Positions 8,716 through 17,764 of a stretch of DNA of 64,000 nucleotides are shown here, piece after piece; the first letter of the stretch is position 1, and each line of letters begins with the position of its first letter. Location of the stretch: NCBI RefSeq assembly GCF_001584325.1, contig NZ_LSAZ01000011.1:78441-142440 (forward strand). Reading direction: 5' to 3'. The stretch is from Bacillus nakamurai. Lineage in GTDB: Bacteria > Bacillota > Bacilli > Bacillales > Bacillaceae. The position numbers were made by a program, and so were the translations under genes. Under the pieces are notes generated by a model. It did not search any database. It was not told where the DNA came from and was given only the letters and a program-made list of their open reading frames with translations.

Positions 8716-11358
8716 ATGACGGAACGAAAAAAATTAGTGCTTGTCGACGGAAACAGTCTGGCGTACCGGGCATTTTTTGCATTACCGCTGTTAAGCAATG
8801 AAAAAGGCATTCATACAAATGCCGTATACGGCTTTGCGATGATTTTGATGAAAATGCTGGAAGATGAAAAACCGACCCACATGCTGGTGGCTTTTGATGC
8901 GGGAAAAACCACTTTCCGACACAGCACGTTTAAAGAATATAAAGGCGGAAGACAAAAAACGCCGCCGGAGCTTTCAGAACAGATGCCGTTTATCCGCGAG
9001 CTTCTGGATGCTTACAATATCAGCCGCTATGAACTTCCTGAATATGAAGCCGATGATATCATCGGAACGCTGGCCGTATCGGCTGAAAAAGACGGATTCG
9101 AGGTTAAGGTGTTTTCAGGAGATAAAGACTTAACACAGCTTGCTACCGGCAAAACAACCGTTGCCATTACGAGAAAAGGCATTACTGACGTGGAAGATTA
9201 CACACCGGAGCACGTCGAAGAAAAGTACGGTCTGACTCCTTCGCAAATCATTGATATGAAGGGATTAATGGGAGATTCATCCGACAACATTCCGGGCGTG
9301 CCGGGTGTCGGAGAAAAAACGGCGATTAAGCTGTTAAAGCAGTTTCATTCCGTTGAAAAGCTGCTGGACTCCATTGATGAAGTGAGCGGAAAAAAATTAA
9401 AAGAAAAGCTTGAGGAATTTAAGGATCAAGCCTTGATGAGCAAAGAGCTGGCGACGATCATGACAAATGCGCCGATTGAAGTGAAGCTCGAAGATTTAGA
9501 TTATCAAGGATTTGACCGTGAACAAGTCATTTCCGTTTTTAAAGACCTCGGTTTTAACACGCTTCTTGAGCGGCTCGGCGAGGAAAGCGGAGAAGCGGTG
9601 CAGGAGGAAGCGTTTGAGGAAGTAGACGTGGAAGAGGTCACAGAGATTACTAGTGAAATACTCGTGTCGCCGTCTGCTTTGGTCGTCGAACAGATCGGCG
9701 ACAATTATCACGAAGAACCGATTCTGGGCTTCTCCATCGTGAATGAAAAGGGACTTTATTATATTCCGACAGAGACTGCCATCCAGTCCGATGTATTTAA
9801 GTCTTGGGCTGAGGACGAGTCAATGAAAAAATGGGTGTTTGACAGCAAACGGTCCGTTGTCGCTTTGCGCTGGCAAGGCATTGAACTGAAGGGGGCGGAA
9901 TTTGACGCGCTCCTGGCGGCTTATATTATTAATCCGGGCAATTCTTACGACGATGTCGCCAGTGTTGCGAAGGAATACGGGCTGCACATTGTTTCAAGCG
10001 ACGAAGCGTTTTACGGAAAGGGAGCAAAGCGGGCCGTCCCGGCTGAAAATGAGCTTGCCCTTCATCTCGCGCGAAAAGCGGCTGCCGTAAACAGCCTCCG
10101 GGAAAAGCTTCTGCATGATCTGGAAGAGAATAATCAGCTTGAATTGTATGAAGACCTGGAGCTTCCCCTTGCGCTTATTCTCGGAGAAATGGAATCAATG
10201 GGTGTCAAGGTGGATGTCGAAAGGCTGAAACGAATGGGCGAAGAGCTTAAGGCGAAGCTGAAAGAATATGAAGAAAAAATCCATGAAATCGCCGGCGAGC
10301 CGTTTAACATTAACTCGCCTAAACAGCTCGGCGTCATTCTGTTTGAAAAGCTTGGCCTCCCTGTTGTGAAGAAAACAAAAACAGGCTACTCCACTTCAGC
10401 CGATGTGCTTGAAAAGCTTGCTGACAAACATGACATTGTCGCTTATATTTTGCAGTACAGACAAATCGGCAAACTTCAATCGACTTACATTGAAGGGCTG
10501 CTGAAAGTCACCCGCAAGGATTCGCATAAGGTTCACACGCGTTTCAATCAAGCCTTAACACAAACGGGACGCCTCAGCTCGACGGACCCGAACCTGCAAA
10601 ATATTCCGATCAGGCTGGAAGAAGGGCGCAAAATCCGTCAAGCGTTCGTTCCGTCTGAACCGGACTGGCTCATATTCGCTGCCGACTATTCGCAAATTGA
10701 ACTGAGGGTGCTCGCGCACATCTCAAAGGATGAAAATCTGATCGAGGCATTTACGAATGACATGGACATCCACACGAAAACCGCTATGGATGTCTTCCAT
10801 GTCGCTGAGGATGAAGTAACACAAGCCATGCGTCGTCAGGCGAAAGCGGTCAATTTCGGTATCGTTTACGGCATCAGCGATTACGGGCTTTCTCAAAATC
10901 TCGGCATTACCCGTAAGGAAGCGGGCGCATTTATTGACCGCTACCTGGAGAGCTTCCAAGGCGTCAAGGCGTATATGGAAGACTCGGTTCAAGAAGCGAA
11001 GCAAAAAGGATATGTCACGACGCTCATGCAGCGCCGGCGTTATATCCCTGAGCTGACGAGCCGCAATTTCAATCTCAGAAGCTTTGCGGAAAGAACGGCG
11101 ATGAATACGCCGATTCAAGGAAGCGCCGCTGATATTATCAAAAAAGCCATGATTGATATGGCAGCCAAGCTGAAAGAAAAACAGCTGAAGGCAAGACTGC
11201 TGCTTCAAGTGCACGATGAATTAATTTTTGAAGCGCCGAAGGAAGAAATTGAAATATTAGAGAAGCTTGTTCCTGAAGTGATGGAGCATGCATTATCATT
11301 AAACGTGCCGTTAAAGGTGGACTTTGCTTCAGGGCCGTCTTGGTACGATGCAAAATAA
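8716..11358 (+). CDS. polA: DNA polymerase I
   Basis: Repair and Okazaki-fragment polymerase, 880 residues. The N-terminal 5'-3' exonuclease domain (to about 290) is complete, with VDGNSLAYRAFF, FDAGKTTFR, EADDIIGTLA and SSDNIPGVPGVGEKTA. The central domain (about 300-470) lacks the acidic residues of a working 3'-5' proofreading exonuclease, as in B. subtilis. The polymerase domain has DPNLQNIPIR, motif A DYSQIELRVLAH near residue 657, motif B RRQAKAVNFGIVYGIS and motif C QVHDEL. The ATG follows TTAGGAGG. mutM starts 24 bases after the stop, giving a repair operon polA-mutM and possibly ytaF-coaE. Confidence 0.97.
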   Translation: MTERKKLVLVDGNSLAYRAFFALPLLSNEKGIHTNAVYGFAMILMKMLEDEKPTHMLVAFDAGKTTFRHSTFKEYKGGRQKTPPELSEQMPFIRELLDAYNISRYELPEYEADDIIGTLAVSAEKDGFEVKVFSGDKDLTQLATGKTTVAITRKGITDVEDYTPEHVEEKYGLTPSQIIDMKGLMGDSSDNIPGVPGVGEKTAIKLLKQFHSVEKLLDSIDEVSGKKLKEKLEEFKDQALMSKELATIMTNAPIEVKLEDLDYQGFDREQVISVFKDLGFNTLLERLGEESGEAVQEEAFEEVDVEEVTEITSEILVSPSALVVEQIGDNYHEEPILGFSIVNEKGLYYIPTETAIQSDVFKSWAEDESMKKWVFDSKRSVVALRWQGIELKGAEFDALLAAYIINPGNSYDDVASVAKEYGLHIVSSDEAFYGKGAKRAVPAENELALHLARKAAAVNSLREKLLHDLEENNQLELYEDLELPLALILGEMESMGVKVDVERLKRMGEELKAKLKEYEEKIHEIAGEPFNINSPKQLGVILFEKLGLPVVKKTKTGYSTSADVLEKLADKHDIVAYILQYRQIGKLQSTYIEGLLKVTRKDSHKVHTRFNQALTQTGRLSSTDPNLQNIPIRLEEGRKIRQAFVPSEPDWLIFAADYSQIELRVLAHISKDENLIEAFTNDMDIHTKTAMDVFHVAEDEVTQAMRRQAKAVNFGIVYGISDYGLSQNLGITRKEAGAFIDRYLESFQGVKAYMEDSVQEAKQKGYVTTLMQRRRYIPELTSRNFNLRSFAERTAMNTPIQGSAADIIKKAMIDMAAKLKEKQLKARLLLQVHDELIFEAPKEEIEILEKLVPEVMEHALSLNVPLKVDFASGPSWYDAK

Positions 11359-11382
11359 ACAGAAAAAAAGGAAGTGATGATT

Positions 11383-12213
11383 GTGCCGGAATTGCCAGAA
11401 GTTGAAACGGTCCGGCGCACTCTGACCGGTCTTGTGAAGGGGAAAACGATTCAATCGGCGGAAGTCAGATGGCCGAATATCATCAAAAAACCCGCCGAGC
11501 CGGAGGAATTTGCGCGGCAAATTGCAGGAGAAACGATCCGATCCATCGGAAGACGGGGGAAATTTTTGCTTTTCCGCCTGGATCATTATGTTATGGTATC
11601 CCATCTGCGGATGGAAGGAAAATACGGTCTTCACAAGGCAGACGAACCGGACGATAAGCATGTGCATGTGGTGTTCACCATGACAGACGGCACACAGCTC
11701 CGATACCGGGACGTGAGAAAATTCGGAACGATGCATTTATTTACACCGGGTGAGGAAATGAACGAGCTGCCGCTTTCGCAGCTCGGCCCTGAACCGGACG
11801 ATGAAGCATTCACCAGCGCCTATTTAAAAGAGCGGCTTTCAAAAACGAACCGTGCGGTAAAAACCGCCCTGCTCGATCAAAAAACGGTCGTCGGCCTCGG
11901 CAACATTTATGTCGATGAAGCACTGTTCCGGGCGGGGATTCACCCTGAGACGAAAGCGAACACATTGTCTGTAAACCAGGTCAATAAGCTTCACACGGAA
12001 ATTAAAGATACTCTTCAAGAAGCGATTGATGCGGGCGGAAGCACGGTCCGGTCCTATCTCAATTCGCAAGGGGAGATCGGAATGTTCCAGCTCAATCATT
12101 TCGTATACGGCAAAAAGGATGAGCCGTGCAAAACGTGCGGCACGATGATTTCTAAAATCGTCGTCGGCGGAAGAGGAACGCATTTCTGCGCCCGATGCCA
12201 AAAAAAATCTTAA
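11383..12213 (+). CDS. mutM: Formamidopyrimidine-DNA glycosylase
   Basis: Removes 8-oxoguanine and other oxidised purines and cuts the abasic strand. The start must leave proline as residue 2, because that proline is the catalytic nucleophile. The GTG at 11383 gives PELPEVETVRR and is preferred over the ATG nine bases upstream. The helix-two-turn-helix lies in the middle (DQKTVVGLGNIYVDEAL). The C-terminal zinc finger has CKTCG and CARCQ. Length 276 residues, as in B. subtilis. It follows polA closely, consistent with a shared repair transcript. Confidence 0.95.
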   Translation: MPELPEVETVRRTLTGLVKGKTIQSAEVRWPNIIKKPAEPEEFARQIAGETIRSIGRRGKFLLFRLDHYVMVSHLRMEGKYGLHKADEPDDKHVHVVFTMTDGTQLRYRDVRKFGTMHLFTPGEEMNELPLSQLGPEPDDEAFTSAYLKERLSKTNRAVKTALLDQKTVVGLGNIYVDEALFRAGIHPETKANTLSVNQVNKLHTEIKDTLQEAIDAGGSTVRSYLNSQGEIGMFQLNHFVYGKKDEPCKTCGTMISKIVVGGRGTHFCARCQKKS

Positions 12214-12346
12214 ACTGAATCTGTTCAAGCGGCGGCTGAAATAACTTTTTTGTAACACAATTGCCCCCCTTTCTCCATATATATAATGTGATTCACCCAA
12301 TAGGCATTTGTCACAATTGCCCACCAACAGAAGGGGAGAAACGGAT

Positions 12347-12979
12347 ATGCAGATTGTTTCTTTGCTGCTGCTGGCTTTTGCTGTCAGCTTGGACAGTTTT
12401 TCAGTTGGATTTACGTATGGATTGAGAAAAATGAAAATCCCGTTCAAAGCGATTGCCGTCATCGCATGCTGCTCGGCCTCTGTGATGTTTATATCAATGC
12501 TGATCGGGCATTTCCTGACAAAGATTTTTCCCGTATCCGTGACAGAGAAGCTGGGCGGGCTGATTTTAGTCGGAATCGGGGCATGGGTCATCTATCAGTT
12601 TTTTAAACCGGACAAAGAACCGGATTACTTACTGCATGAAAAAACGCTACTTAATTTAGAAGTGAAATCGCTCGGGATCGTTATTCATATTTTGAGAAAG
12701 CCGACAAGCGCCGATATTGATCAATCCGGAACCATTAACGGAATCGAGGCGCTATTGCTTGGCTTCGCCTTGTCAATTGACGCATTTGGCGCCGGAATGG
12801 GCGCCGCAATACTGGGCTTTTCCCCGGTTATGATGAGCGTGACGGTTGGGGTGATGAGCTCACTGTTTGTCTCATTCGGTATTAACGCCGGGCATTTGCT
12901 GGCGAAATGGAATTGGATTGCCAAAATGTCATTTTTGCCGGGAATTCTGCTGATTTTAATCGGGATCTGGAAATTGTAA
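12347..12979 (+). CDS. ytaF: Sporulation-type membrane protein YtaF (MntP-like)
   Basis: A 210-residue membrane protein with two repeats of three helices, each holding a conserved aspartate (AVSLDSFSVGFTYG near the start, ALSIDAFGAGMGA near residue 150). This is the MntP/YtaF pattern; MntP members export manganese. YtaF-type proteins are recorded as sporulation membrane proteins of endospore formers. The ATG at 12347 follows AAGGGGAG, and an in-frame upstream extension has no ribosome site. coaE begins 15 bases after its stop, so the two are co-transcribed. The solute it moves is inferred only. Confidence 0.85.
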   Translation: MQIVSLLLLAFAVSLDSFSVGFTYGLRKMKIPFKAIAVIACCSASVMFISMLIGHFLTKIFPVSVTEKLGGLILVGIGAWVIYQFFKPDKEPDYLLHEKTLLNLEVKSLGIVIHILRKPTSADIDQSGTINGIEALLLGFALSIDAFGAGMGAAILGFSPVMMSVTVGVMSSLFVSFGINAGHLLAKWNWIAKMSFLPGILLILIGIWKL

Positions 12980-12994
12980 AGAGGAGTGGGCCTT

Positions 12995-13588
12995 TTGAGC
13001 TTAGTCATCGGTTTAACGGGAGGCATCGCAAGCGGAAAAAGCACGGTTGCGCGCATGCTGATCGATAAAGGAATAACAGTGATTGATGCGGATATTATCG
13101 CAAAACAAGCGGTGGAAAAAGGGATGCCGGCTTACCGGCAGATTATTGAAGCGTTCGGAAAAGAGATTCTGCTGGAAAATGGCGAGCTTGACAGAAGAAA
13201 GCTCGGCTCCATCGTTTTTACGAACGAACAGAAGCGGCTGATGCTAAATAAGATCGTTCATCCGGCTGTGCGCGCGGAAATGATGAAACAGCGCGATGAG
13301 GCCGTTTCTCGTCATGAACCGTTTGTTGTTTTAGACATTCCGCTTTTGTATGAAAGCGAGCTTGAATATCTAGTCGACAAAGTGATTGTCGTTACCGTAA
13401 CGAAAGAGACGCAGCTCAAACGGCTGATGGAGCGGAACTCCCTTACAGAAGAAGAGGCGCTGAGCCGGATTACGTCGCAAATGCCTTTAGCGGACAAAAC
13501 GAAAAGGGCAGACAACGTTATTGATAACAGCGGCAGCGTGGAGAAAACGAAACAGCAGCTCGATGATATTCTCAAGAGCTGGTCATAA
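12995..13588 (+). CDS. coaE: Dephospho-CoA kinase
   Basis: Last step of coenzyme A synthesis: phosphorylates the 3' hydroxyl of dephospho-CoA. Walker [12 protein letters not shown] lies at the N-terminus, [11 protein letters not shown] follows, and the lid and C-terminal region (RMTSQM-like, DNSGS) are present. The TTG at 12995 lies eight bases after GAGGAG and gives the 197-residue family length. A GTG nine bases upstream would overlap the ribosome site. It ends the polA-mutM-ytaF-coaE run and is followed by a terminator. Confidence 0.94.
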   Translation: MSLVIGLTGGIASGKSTVARMLIDKGITVIDADIIAKQAVEKGMPAYRQIIEAFGKEILLENGELDRRKLGSIVFTNEQKRLMLNKIVHPAVRAEMMKQRDEAVSRHEPFVVLDIPLLYESELEYLVDKVIVVTVTKETQLKRLMERNSLTEEEALSRITSQMPLADKTKRADNVIDNSGSVEKTKQQLDDILKSWS

Positions 13589-13590
13589 AC

Positions 13591-13624
13591 AAACACCGTT
13601 CGAGGAACCGAACGGTGTTTTTGT
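13591..13624 (+). terminator. Terminator after coaE
   Basis: Stem AACACCGTTCG / CGAACGGTGTT with a four-base loop, then TTTTGT. The A-rich left flank could serve the opposing ytbE. Confidence 0.9.
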
Positions 13625-13627
13625 AAT

Positions 13628-14470
13628 TTAAAAATCGAAATTGTCAGGGTCCGGGCCGACGCGCACATTTTCATTAAGCTCATCAATCCGTTTCATATCT
13701 TCAGCTGACAGCTCGAAATCAAAGACATCTGCATTTTCTTGGATGCGGTGTTTTTTTGTTGATTTCGGAATCGTGATGACACCGTTTTGTAAATCCCAGC
13801 GCAAAATGATTTGAGCTGCTGATTTGCCGTATGATTGAGCGAGCTCCTGTAAGACGGGATGATCAAGCAATTGGCCCTGCATTAACGGTGACCACGCTTC
13901 AAGCTGAATACCCTGTTCAGTGCAGAAGGCATGAAGATCTTTCTGCGTCAAACGCGGGTGGTACTCCACTTGGTTGATCATCGGTTTGATTTCCGCGTGT
14001 TTCATGAGATGTTCAAGATGGTGAATTTGGAAATTGCTGACCCCGATCGCTTTGACGCGTCCTTCTTGATAAAGGGTTTCAAGCGCTCTCCACGCATCAA
14101 TGTATTTCCCTTCGACAGGCCAATGGATTAAATATAAATCTAAATAGTCTAAACCGAGTTTTTCTAAACTAGTGTCAAAGGCTTTTAGCGTTTCTTTATA
14201 CCCTAAATCGGCGTTCCACACCTTTGATGTGACAAAAACATCTTCGCGTTTCAAACCTGATTCTTCCAGCCCTTGACGGATGCCTTCGCCGACACCTTCT
14301 TCATTTCCGTAAATGGCCGCAGTATCGACACTGCGGTAGCCGTGCCCCAGTGCCGTTTTCACCGCGTTGACGAGTTCCGCACCTTCGTCTACTTGAAAGA
14401 CTCCGATACCGAACCACGGCATTTTTGTTCCGTTATGCAATGTTGCTTTTGCTTGTAAATGTGTTGTCAT
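13628..14470 (-). CDS. ytbE: Aldo/keto reductase YtbE
   Basis: NADPH-dependent reductase of the AKR5-like group, 280 residues, a single TIM-barrel enzyme. Catalytic residues can be read: the aspartate and tyrosine in DTAAIYGNEEGVG, the lysine in VTSKVWN and the histidine in YLIHWPV. The cofactor loop near the end is TIPKSTKKHRIQEN. Related YtbE acts on aldehydes such as methylglyoxal; the true substrate here is unknown. It lies downstream of the efflux gene ytbD on the same strand with 53 bases between, and opposite the regulator ytcD, so the set is probably co-controlled. Confidence 0.92.
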   Translation of the reverse strand: MTTHLQAKATLHNGTKMPWFGIGVFQVDEGAELVNAVKTALGHGYRSVDTAAIYGNEEGVGEGIRQGLEESGLKREDVFVTSKVWNADLGYKETLKAFDTSLEKLGLDYLDLYLIHWPVEGKYIDAWRALETLYQEGRVKAIGVSNFQIHHLEHLMKHAEIKPMINQVEYHPRLTQKDLHAFCTEQGIQLEAWSPLMQGQLLDHPVLQELAQSYGKSAAQIILRWDLQNGVITIPKSTKKHRIQENADVFDFELSAEDMKRIDELNENVRVGPDPDNFDF

Positions 14471-14523
14471 TTATATGTTCCTCCTATTGTTTTGTGATGG
14501 TAAATCAAAAAGCTTGAAAAAAC

Positions 14524-15723
14524 TCACCTCCTTTCAGGAATGGTTTGATCCCGTTTCTCCAGCAGGCGGCTCCATCCGGTCAATACAACCGCACCGAGCA
14601 CCATCAGCGCTCCGATCCATGCAGTGTGAATGAGGCCGATTGAGCCTGTGATCACGCCGCCGACAAAAGAGCCGATCGCAATCCCTGCATTAAAGGCGGC
14701 AATATTTAACGCCGACGCTGTATCAACGGCGCTTGGCGCAAACCGCTCGCTCAGCATGACGACATACACTTGAAGACCCGGCACATTCATAAACGCTAAG
14801 AGGCCCATACATATAATGGTGATGATCCCGGCTGCCTTAAAGGGTGCGGTAAATGTTAAGGCGAAAAGCACGACCGCTTGAATGATAAACATGTAAAACA
14901 ATGCTTTCAGCGGATTTCGATTGGACAACCTGCCGCCGATCATGTTTCCGGCCGCAATCGCGATGCCGTAAATAAGCAAAATGGCTGCGACGGTTTCTTT
15001 CTGAAAGCCTGTTACTTCCTGAAGCAGCGGAGATAAATAAGTAAACACGACAAACGTTCCGCCGTAACCTAACGCAGTAATGATAAATAAAAGCAGTAAT
15101 CGGCCGTTCGTGACGAGCTTCACCTGTTCACGGAACGCAGTCTGAGTTCCTTTGCGCAAATGTGACGGAATGAGCAGCGCATTTGTGATAAAGGCGATGA
15201 CGCCGACCGCGATAATGACGGCAAAAGCAGTCCTCCACCCAAATTGCTGGCCGAGGTATGTGCCGAACGGAACCCCCGTAACCGTAGCCACTGTAAGCCC
15301 TGTAAACATAATGGAAATGGCGCTTGCTCTCTTATGTTCCGGCACAATATCCGCAGCGATCGTTGAGCCGATAGACATAAAAATTCCGTGGGAGAACGCC
15401 GAAATGGCACGCGCCGCCAATAAAACGCCGATCGAAGAAGCGCCTGCTGCCAGAGAATTGCCGGCGATAAAAATAAACATCACCCAGAGCAGCAGCGTTT
15501 TCCGCGACATCCCGGATGTGAGAGAAGTCAAAACGGGCGCTCCGAATGTAACGCCGAGCGCATACATTGAAACGGTCAGCCCTGCGGTTGTTACAGGGAT
15601 GTGCAGATCGTGAGAAATAAGCGGCAACAGCCCCACGCTGATAAATTCAGTCGTGCCGATGGCAAAAGCGCTGACCGCCAAAGCCAGCAAGGCTGGCAAA
15701 TGGCTTTTATGGTGAGAAGACAT
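14524..15723 (-). CDS. ytbD: MFS efflux transporter YtbD
   Basis: Drug:H+ antiporter (DHA1, AraJ/YdhP-like) of 399 residues with twelve hydrophobic helices. The N-terminus has the group motif FAIGTTEFISVGLLP. Motif A-like SGMSRKTLLLW follows helix 2, and motif C-like TGLTVATVTGVPFGTYLG is in helix 5. Substrate unknown; relatives export arabinose, antibiotics or bases. It diverges from ytcD with an inverted repeat in the shared promoter region, and ytbE is its probable operon partner. The ATG follows AGGAGG (reading the minus strand). Confidence 0.92.
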   Translation of the reverse strand: MSSHHKSHLPALLALAVSAFAIGTTEFISVGLLPLISHDLHIPVTTAGLTVSMYALGVTFGAPVLTSLTSGMSRKTLLLWVMFIFIAGNSLAAGASSIGVLLAARAISAFSHGIFMSIGSTIAADIVPEHKRASAISIMFTGLTVATVTGVPFGTYLGQQFGWRTAFAVIIAVGVIAFITNALLIPSHLRKGTQTAFREQVKLVTNGRLLLLFIITALGYGGTFVVFTYLSPLLQEVTGFQKETVAAILLIYGIAIAAGNMIGGRLSNRNPLKALFYMFIIQAVVLFALTFTAPFKAAGIITIICMGLLAFMNVPGLQVYVVMLSERFAPSAVDTASALNIAAFNAGIAIGSFVGGVITGSIGLIHTAWIGALMVLGAVVLTGWSRLLEKRDQTIPERR

Positions 15724-15852
15724 GTATTTTCCTCCTTTACACGATGGTGTATGATTGAAATGCTGCCGGGGTAAACGATATAAGTATAAGAGTACAATCC
15801 TTTTCGGCCGGCAAATGTCATTATGATTGATAGTGCGGTGAATGAAAAGAAC

Positions 15853-15866
15853 GCACTTTTAAGTGC
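15853..15866 (+). promoter_or_regulatory. Candidate YtcD operator between ytbD and ytcD
   Basis: GCACTT-TT-AAGTGC is a perfect six-base inverted repeat with a two-base spacer. A further GGCACTT half-site follows at 15871. It lies 43 bases before the ytcD start in the divergent promoter region, where a self-regulating HxlR protein would bind. Confidence 0.55.
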
Positions 15867-15908
15867 TATAGGCACTTTTTAGTTCCTATAGATGAGGAGG
15901 AAAAGCTG

Positions 15909-16295
15909 ATGCAGAAGAAAAAATACAATATATCCGTAGAGGCGGCGCTTGAAGTGATCGGCGGGAAATGGAAATGTGTGATTCTCTGCCACCTCATGCG
16001 CGGGAAAAAGCGGACAAGTGAACTGAAGCGGCTGATGCCTGACATCACCCAAAAGATGCTGACACAGCAACTCCGTGAACTCGAAGCCGACGGTGTCATT
16101 AACCGAATTGTGTACAATCAGGTGCCCCCGAAAGTGGAATACGAGCTGAGCGAATACGGCCATAGTCTGGAAAGAATTTTAAATGCGCTTTGCGACTGGG
16201 GCGCGATGCATATTTCCAAACGATACGGCGAGCCGTCAGCAGTATTGCAGGACAGCATATTAAATGAGAAATTTAAAGAGCCGGGGCAAATATAA
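15909..16295 (+). CDS. ytcD: HxlR-family transcriptional regulator YtcD
   Basis: A 128-residue one-domain winged-helix DNA-binding protein of the HxlR/YodB type. The family signature is clear: ALEVIGGKWKCVILCHLM, then RTSELKRLMPDITQKMLTQQLRELEADGVI and VEYELSEYG. The cysteines at about residues 20 and 24 (KCVILC) could be redox sensors, as in other HxlR members that answer to electrophiles; this is inference. The ATG follows GAGGAGG. It is divergent from ytbD-ytbE, the likely targets. Confidence 0.92.
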   Translation: MQKKKYNISVEAALEVIGGKWKCVILCHLMRGKKRTSELKRLMPDITQKMLTQQLRELEADGVINRIVYNQVPPKVEYELSEYGHSLERILNALCDWGAMHISKRYGEPSAVLQDSILNEKFKEPGQI

Positions 16296-16300
16296 GAAAA

Positions 16301-16338
16301 AAGCAGGCAGCATAAGACGCTGATCCTGCTTTTTTTAT
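16301..16338 (+). terminator. Terminator after ytcD
   Basis: Stem AAGCAGG / CCTGCTT with a loop of about 16 bases, then a T run. Confidence 0.8.
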
Positions 16339-16438
16339 TGGAGAAATATCATTTTATATGCAAAAAAGCCGATTGAACAACATATTGATCGGTATAAGGG
16401 TGGATTTTTATTAAGATGTACTGGCGGATTTCTTTTAA

Positions 16439-16449
16439 TGTGTTATACT
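16439..16449 (+). promoter_or_regulatory. gapB promoter -10 region with CcpN operator
   Basis: TGTGTTATACT matches the CcpN consensus TRTGHYATAYW at every position. Its last six bases (TATACT) also form the -10 box. The -35 region is poor. This overlap fits CcpN repressing gapB when glucose is present. Confidence 0.75.
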
Positions 16450-16503
16450 ATATATAAATAAAAGTAAAATTAGAGTGGCATATTAAAAAGGGGTGACCTA
16501 AGC

Positions 16504-17526
16504 ATGAAGGTAAAAGTAGCAATCAACGGGTTTGGAAGAATTGGAAGAATGGTGTTCAGAAAAGCAATGGAAGACGATCAAATTCAAATAGCAGCCATTA
16601 ATGCAAGCTATCCCCCGGAAACGCTTGCTCATTTAATAAAGTATGACACAATTCACGGACGATATGATCAAGATGTTGAGGCAGCCGAAGACAGCCTCAT
16701 TGTCAACGGAAAAAAAATTATGCTGTTTAATCAGAGAGATCCGAGAGAGCTTCCGTGGAAGGAATATGCGATTGACATCGTCGTAGAGGCGACAGGGAAA
16801 TTTAACTCGAAAGAAAAAGCGATGAGCCACATTGAAGCAGGCGCAAAAAAGGTCATTTTAACAGCGCCGGGTAAAAATGAAGACGTTACCATTGTAATGG
16901 GGGTTAATGAAGAGCAATATAATCCTGAGGAGCATGTGATCATTTCAAATGCATCCTGTACGACAAACTGCCTTGCGCCCGTAGTCAAAGTGCTTGATCA
17001 TGAGTTCGGTATTGAAAGCGGTCTGATGACGACTGTGCATGCGTATACGAACGACCAAAAAAATATCGACAATCCGCATAAAGACCTGCGGCGTGCGAGA
17101 GCGTGCGGAGAATCCATCATTCCGACATCAACGGGCGCTGCCAAAGCCCTGTCGCTTGTGCTGCCTCATTTGAAGGGAAAGCTTCACGGTCTCGCTTTGC
17201 GTGTTCCGGTTCCTAATGTGTCATTAGTGGACCTTGTCTGCGATCTGAAAACCGATGTGACGGCAGAACAGGTTAATGAAGCTTTTCAAAGAGCCGCAAG
17301 AACATCAATGTACGGCATTCTAGATTATTCCGATGAGCCGCTCGTTTCTTCGGACTATAATACAAATTCCCATTCCGCCATTATTGACGGATTGACAACA
17401 ATGGTGATGGAAGACCGAAAAGTAAAGGTTCTTGCCTGGTATGATAATGAGTGGGGATACTCCTGCCGAGTCGTTGATCTCATCAGGCATGTCGCCGCGC
17501 GAATGAAACATCCGTCCGCTGTGTAG
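16504..17526 (+). CDS. gapB: Glyceraldehyde-3-phosphate dehydrogenase, gluconeogenic
   Basis: The NADP-preferring isoenzyme that runs in the direction of glucose synthesis. 340 residues; N-terminal INGFGRIGRMV, catalytic cysteine in ISNASCTTNCLAP near residue 152, and its histidine partner in the following TTVHAYTNDQ run. The family end WYDNEWGYSCRV is intact. The GapB pattern is INASYPPE where glycolytic GapA has an NAD-binding aspartate. The ATG follows AAAAGGGGTGA. The promoter carries a CcpN-type operator. speD follows after about 240 bases with its own leader. Confidence 0.96.
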   Translation: MKVKVAINGFGRIGRMVFRKAMEDDQIQIAAINASYPPETLAHLIKYDTIHGRYDQDVEAAEDSLIVNGKKIMLFNQRDPRELPWKEYAIDIVVEATGKFNSKEKAMSHIEAGAKKVILTAPGKNEDVTIVMGVNEEQYNPEEHVIISNASCTTNCLAPVVKVLDHEFGIESGLMTTVHAYTNDQKNIDNPHKDLRRARACGESIIPTSTGAAKALSLVLPHLKGKLHGLALRVPVPNVSLVDLVCDLKTDVTAEQVNEAFQRAARTSMYGILDYSDEPLVSSDYNTNSHSAIIDGLTTMVMEDRKVKVLAWYDNEWGYSCRVVDLIRHVAARMKHPSAV

Positions 17527-17650
17527 AATAAAGGTCATGGACATTTGTTAGAAAAAAACCCTTAACGGCATATTTGCAAAAAAACGCACCTTGCAAAATA
17601 AACTTAAACACAGTATACTATTTTTCGTGAACTTCTTGCTCGTGACTGCT

Positions 17651-17758
17651 TCGGAATTACTTAAAGGGTTAGGACCTCTCCGGACTAACTTTCCCCCGTG
17701 GTAAATAGCCGGGTCAGTTCTCGGAAATTCACTTTTTAATTCTTGTTAAGGGGGGTCC
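17651..17758 (+). promoter_or_regulatory. Structured leader of speD with anti-Shine-Dalgarno potential
   Basis: Between gapB and speD lies a GC-richer leader. It holds GTTAG (17669-17673) / CTAAC (17685-17689), a CCCCC run at 17693-17697, and GGACC at 17672-17676. The last can pair with GGTCC (17754-17758) at the end of the speD ribosome site, with neighbouring TCTCC able to face GGGG. The two pairings of 17669-17676 exclude each other, as in a switch. No named riboswitch class was recognised. Confidence 0.4.
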
Positions 17759-17764
17759 ATGATT

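Noticed and set aside
12308..12346. Longer N-terminus for ytaF
   Set aside because: It would precede the AAGGGGAG site and add residues not seen in the family.
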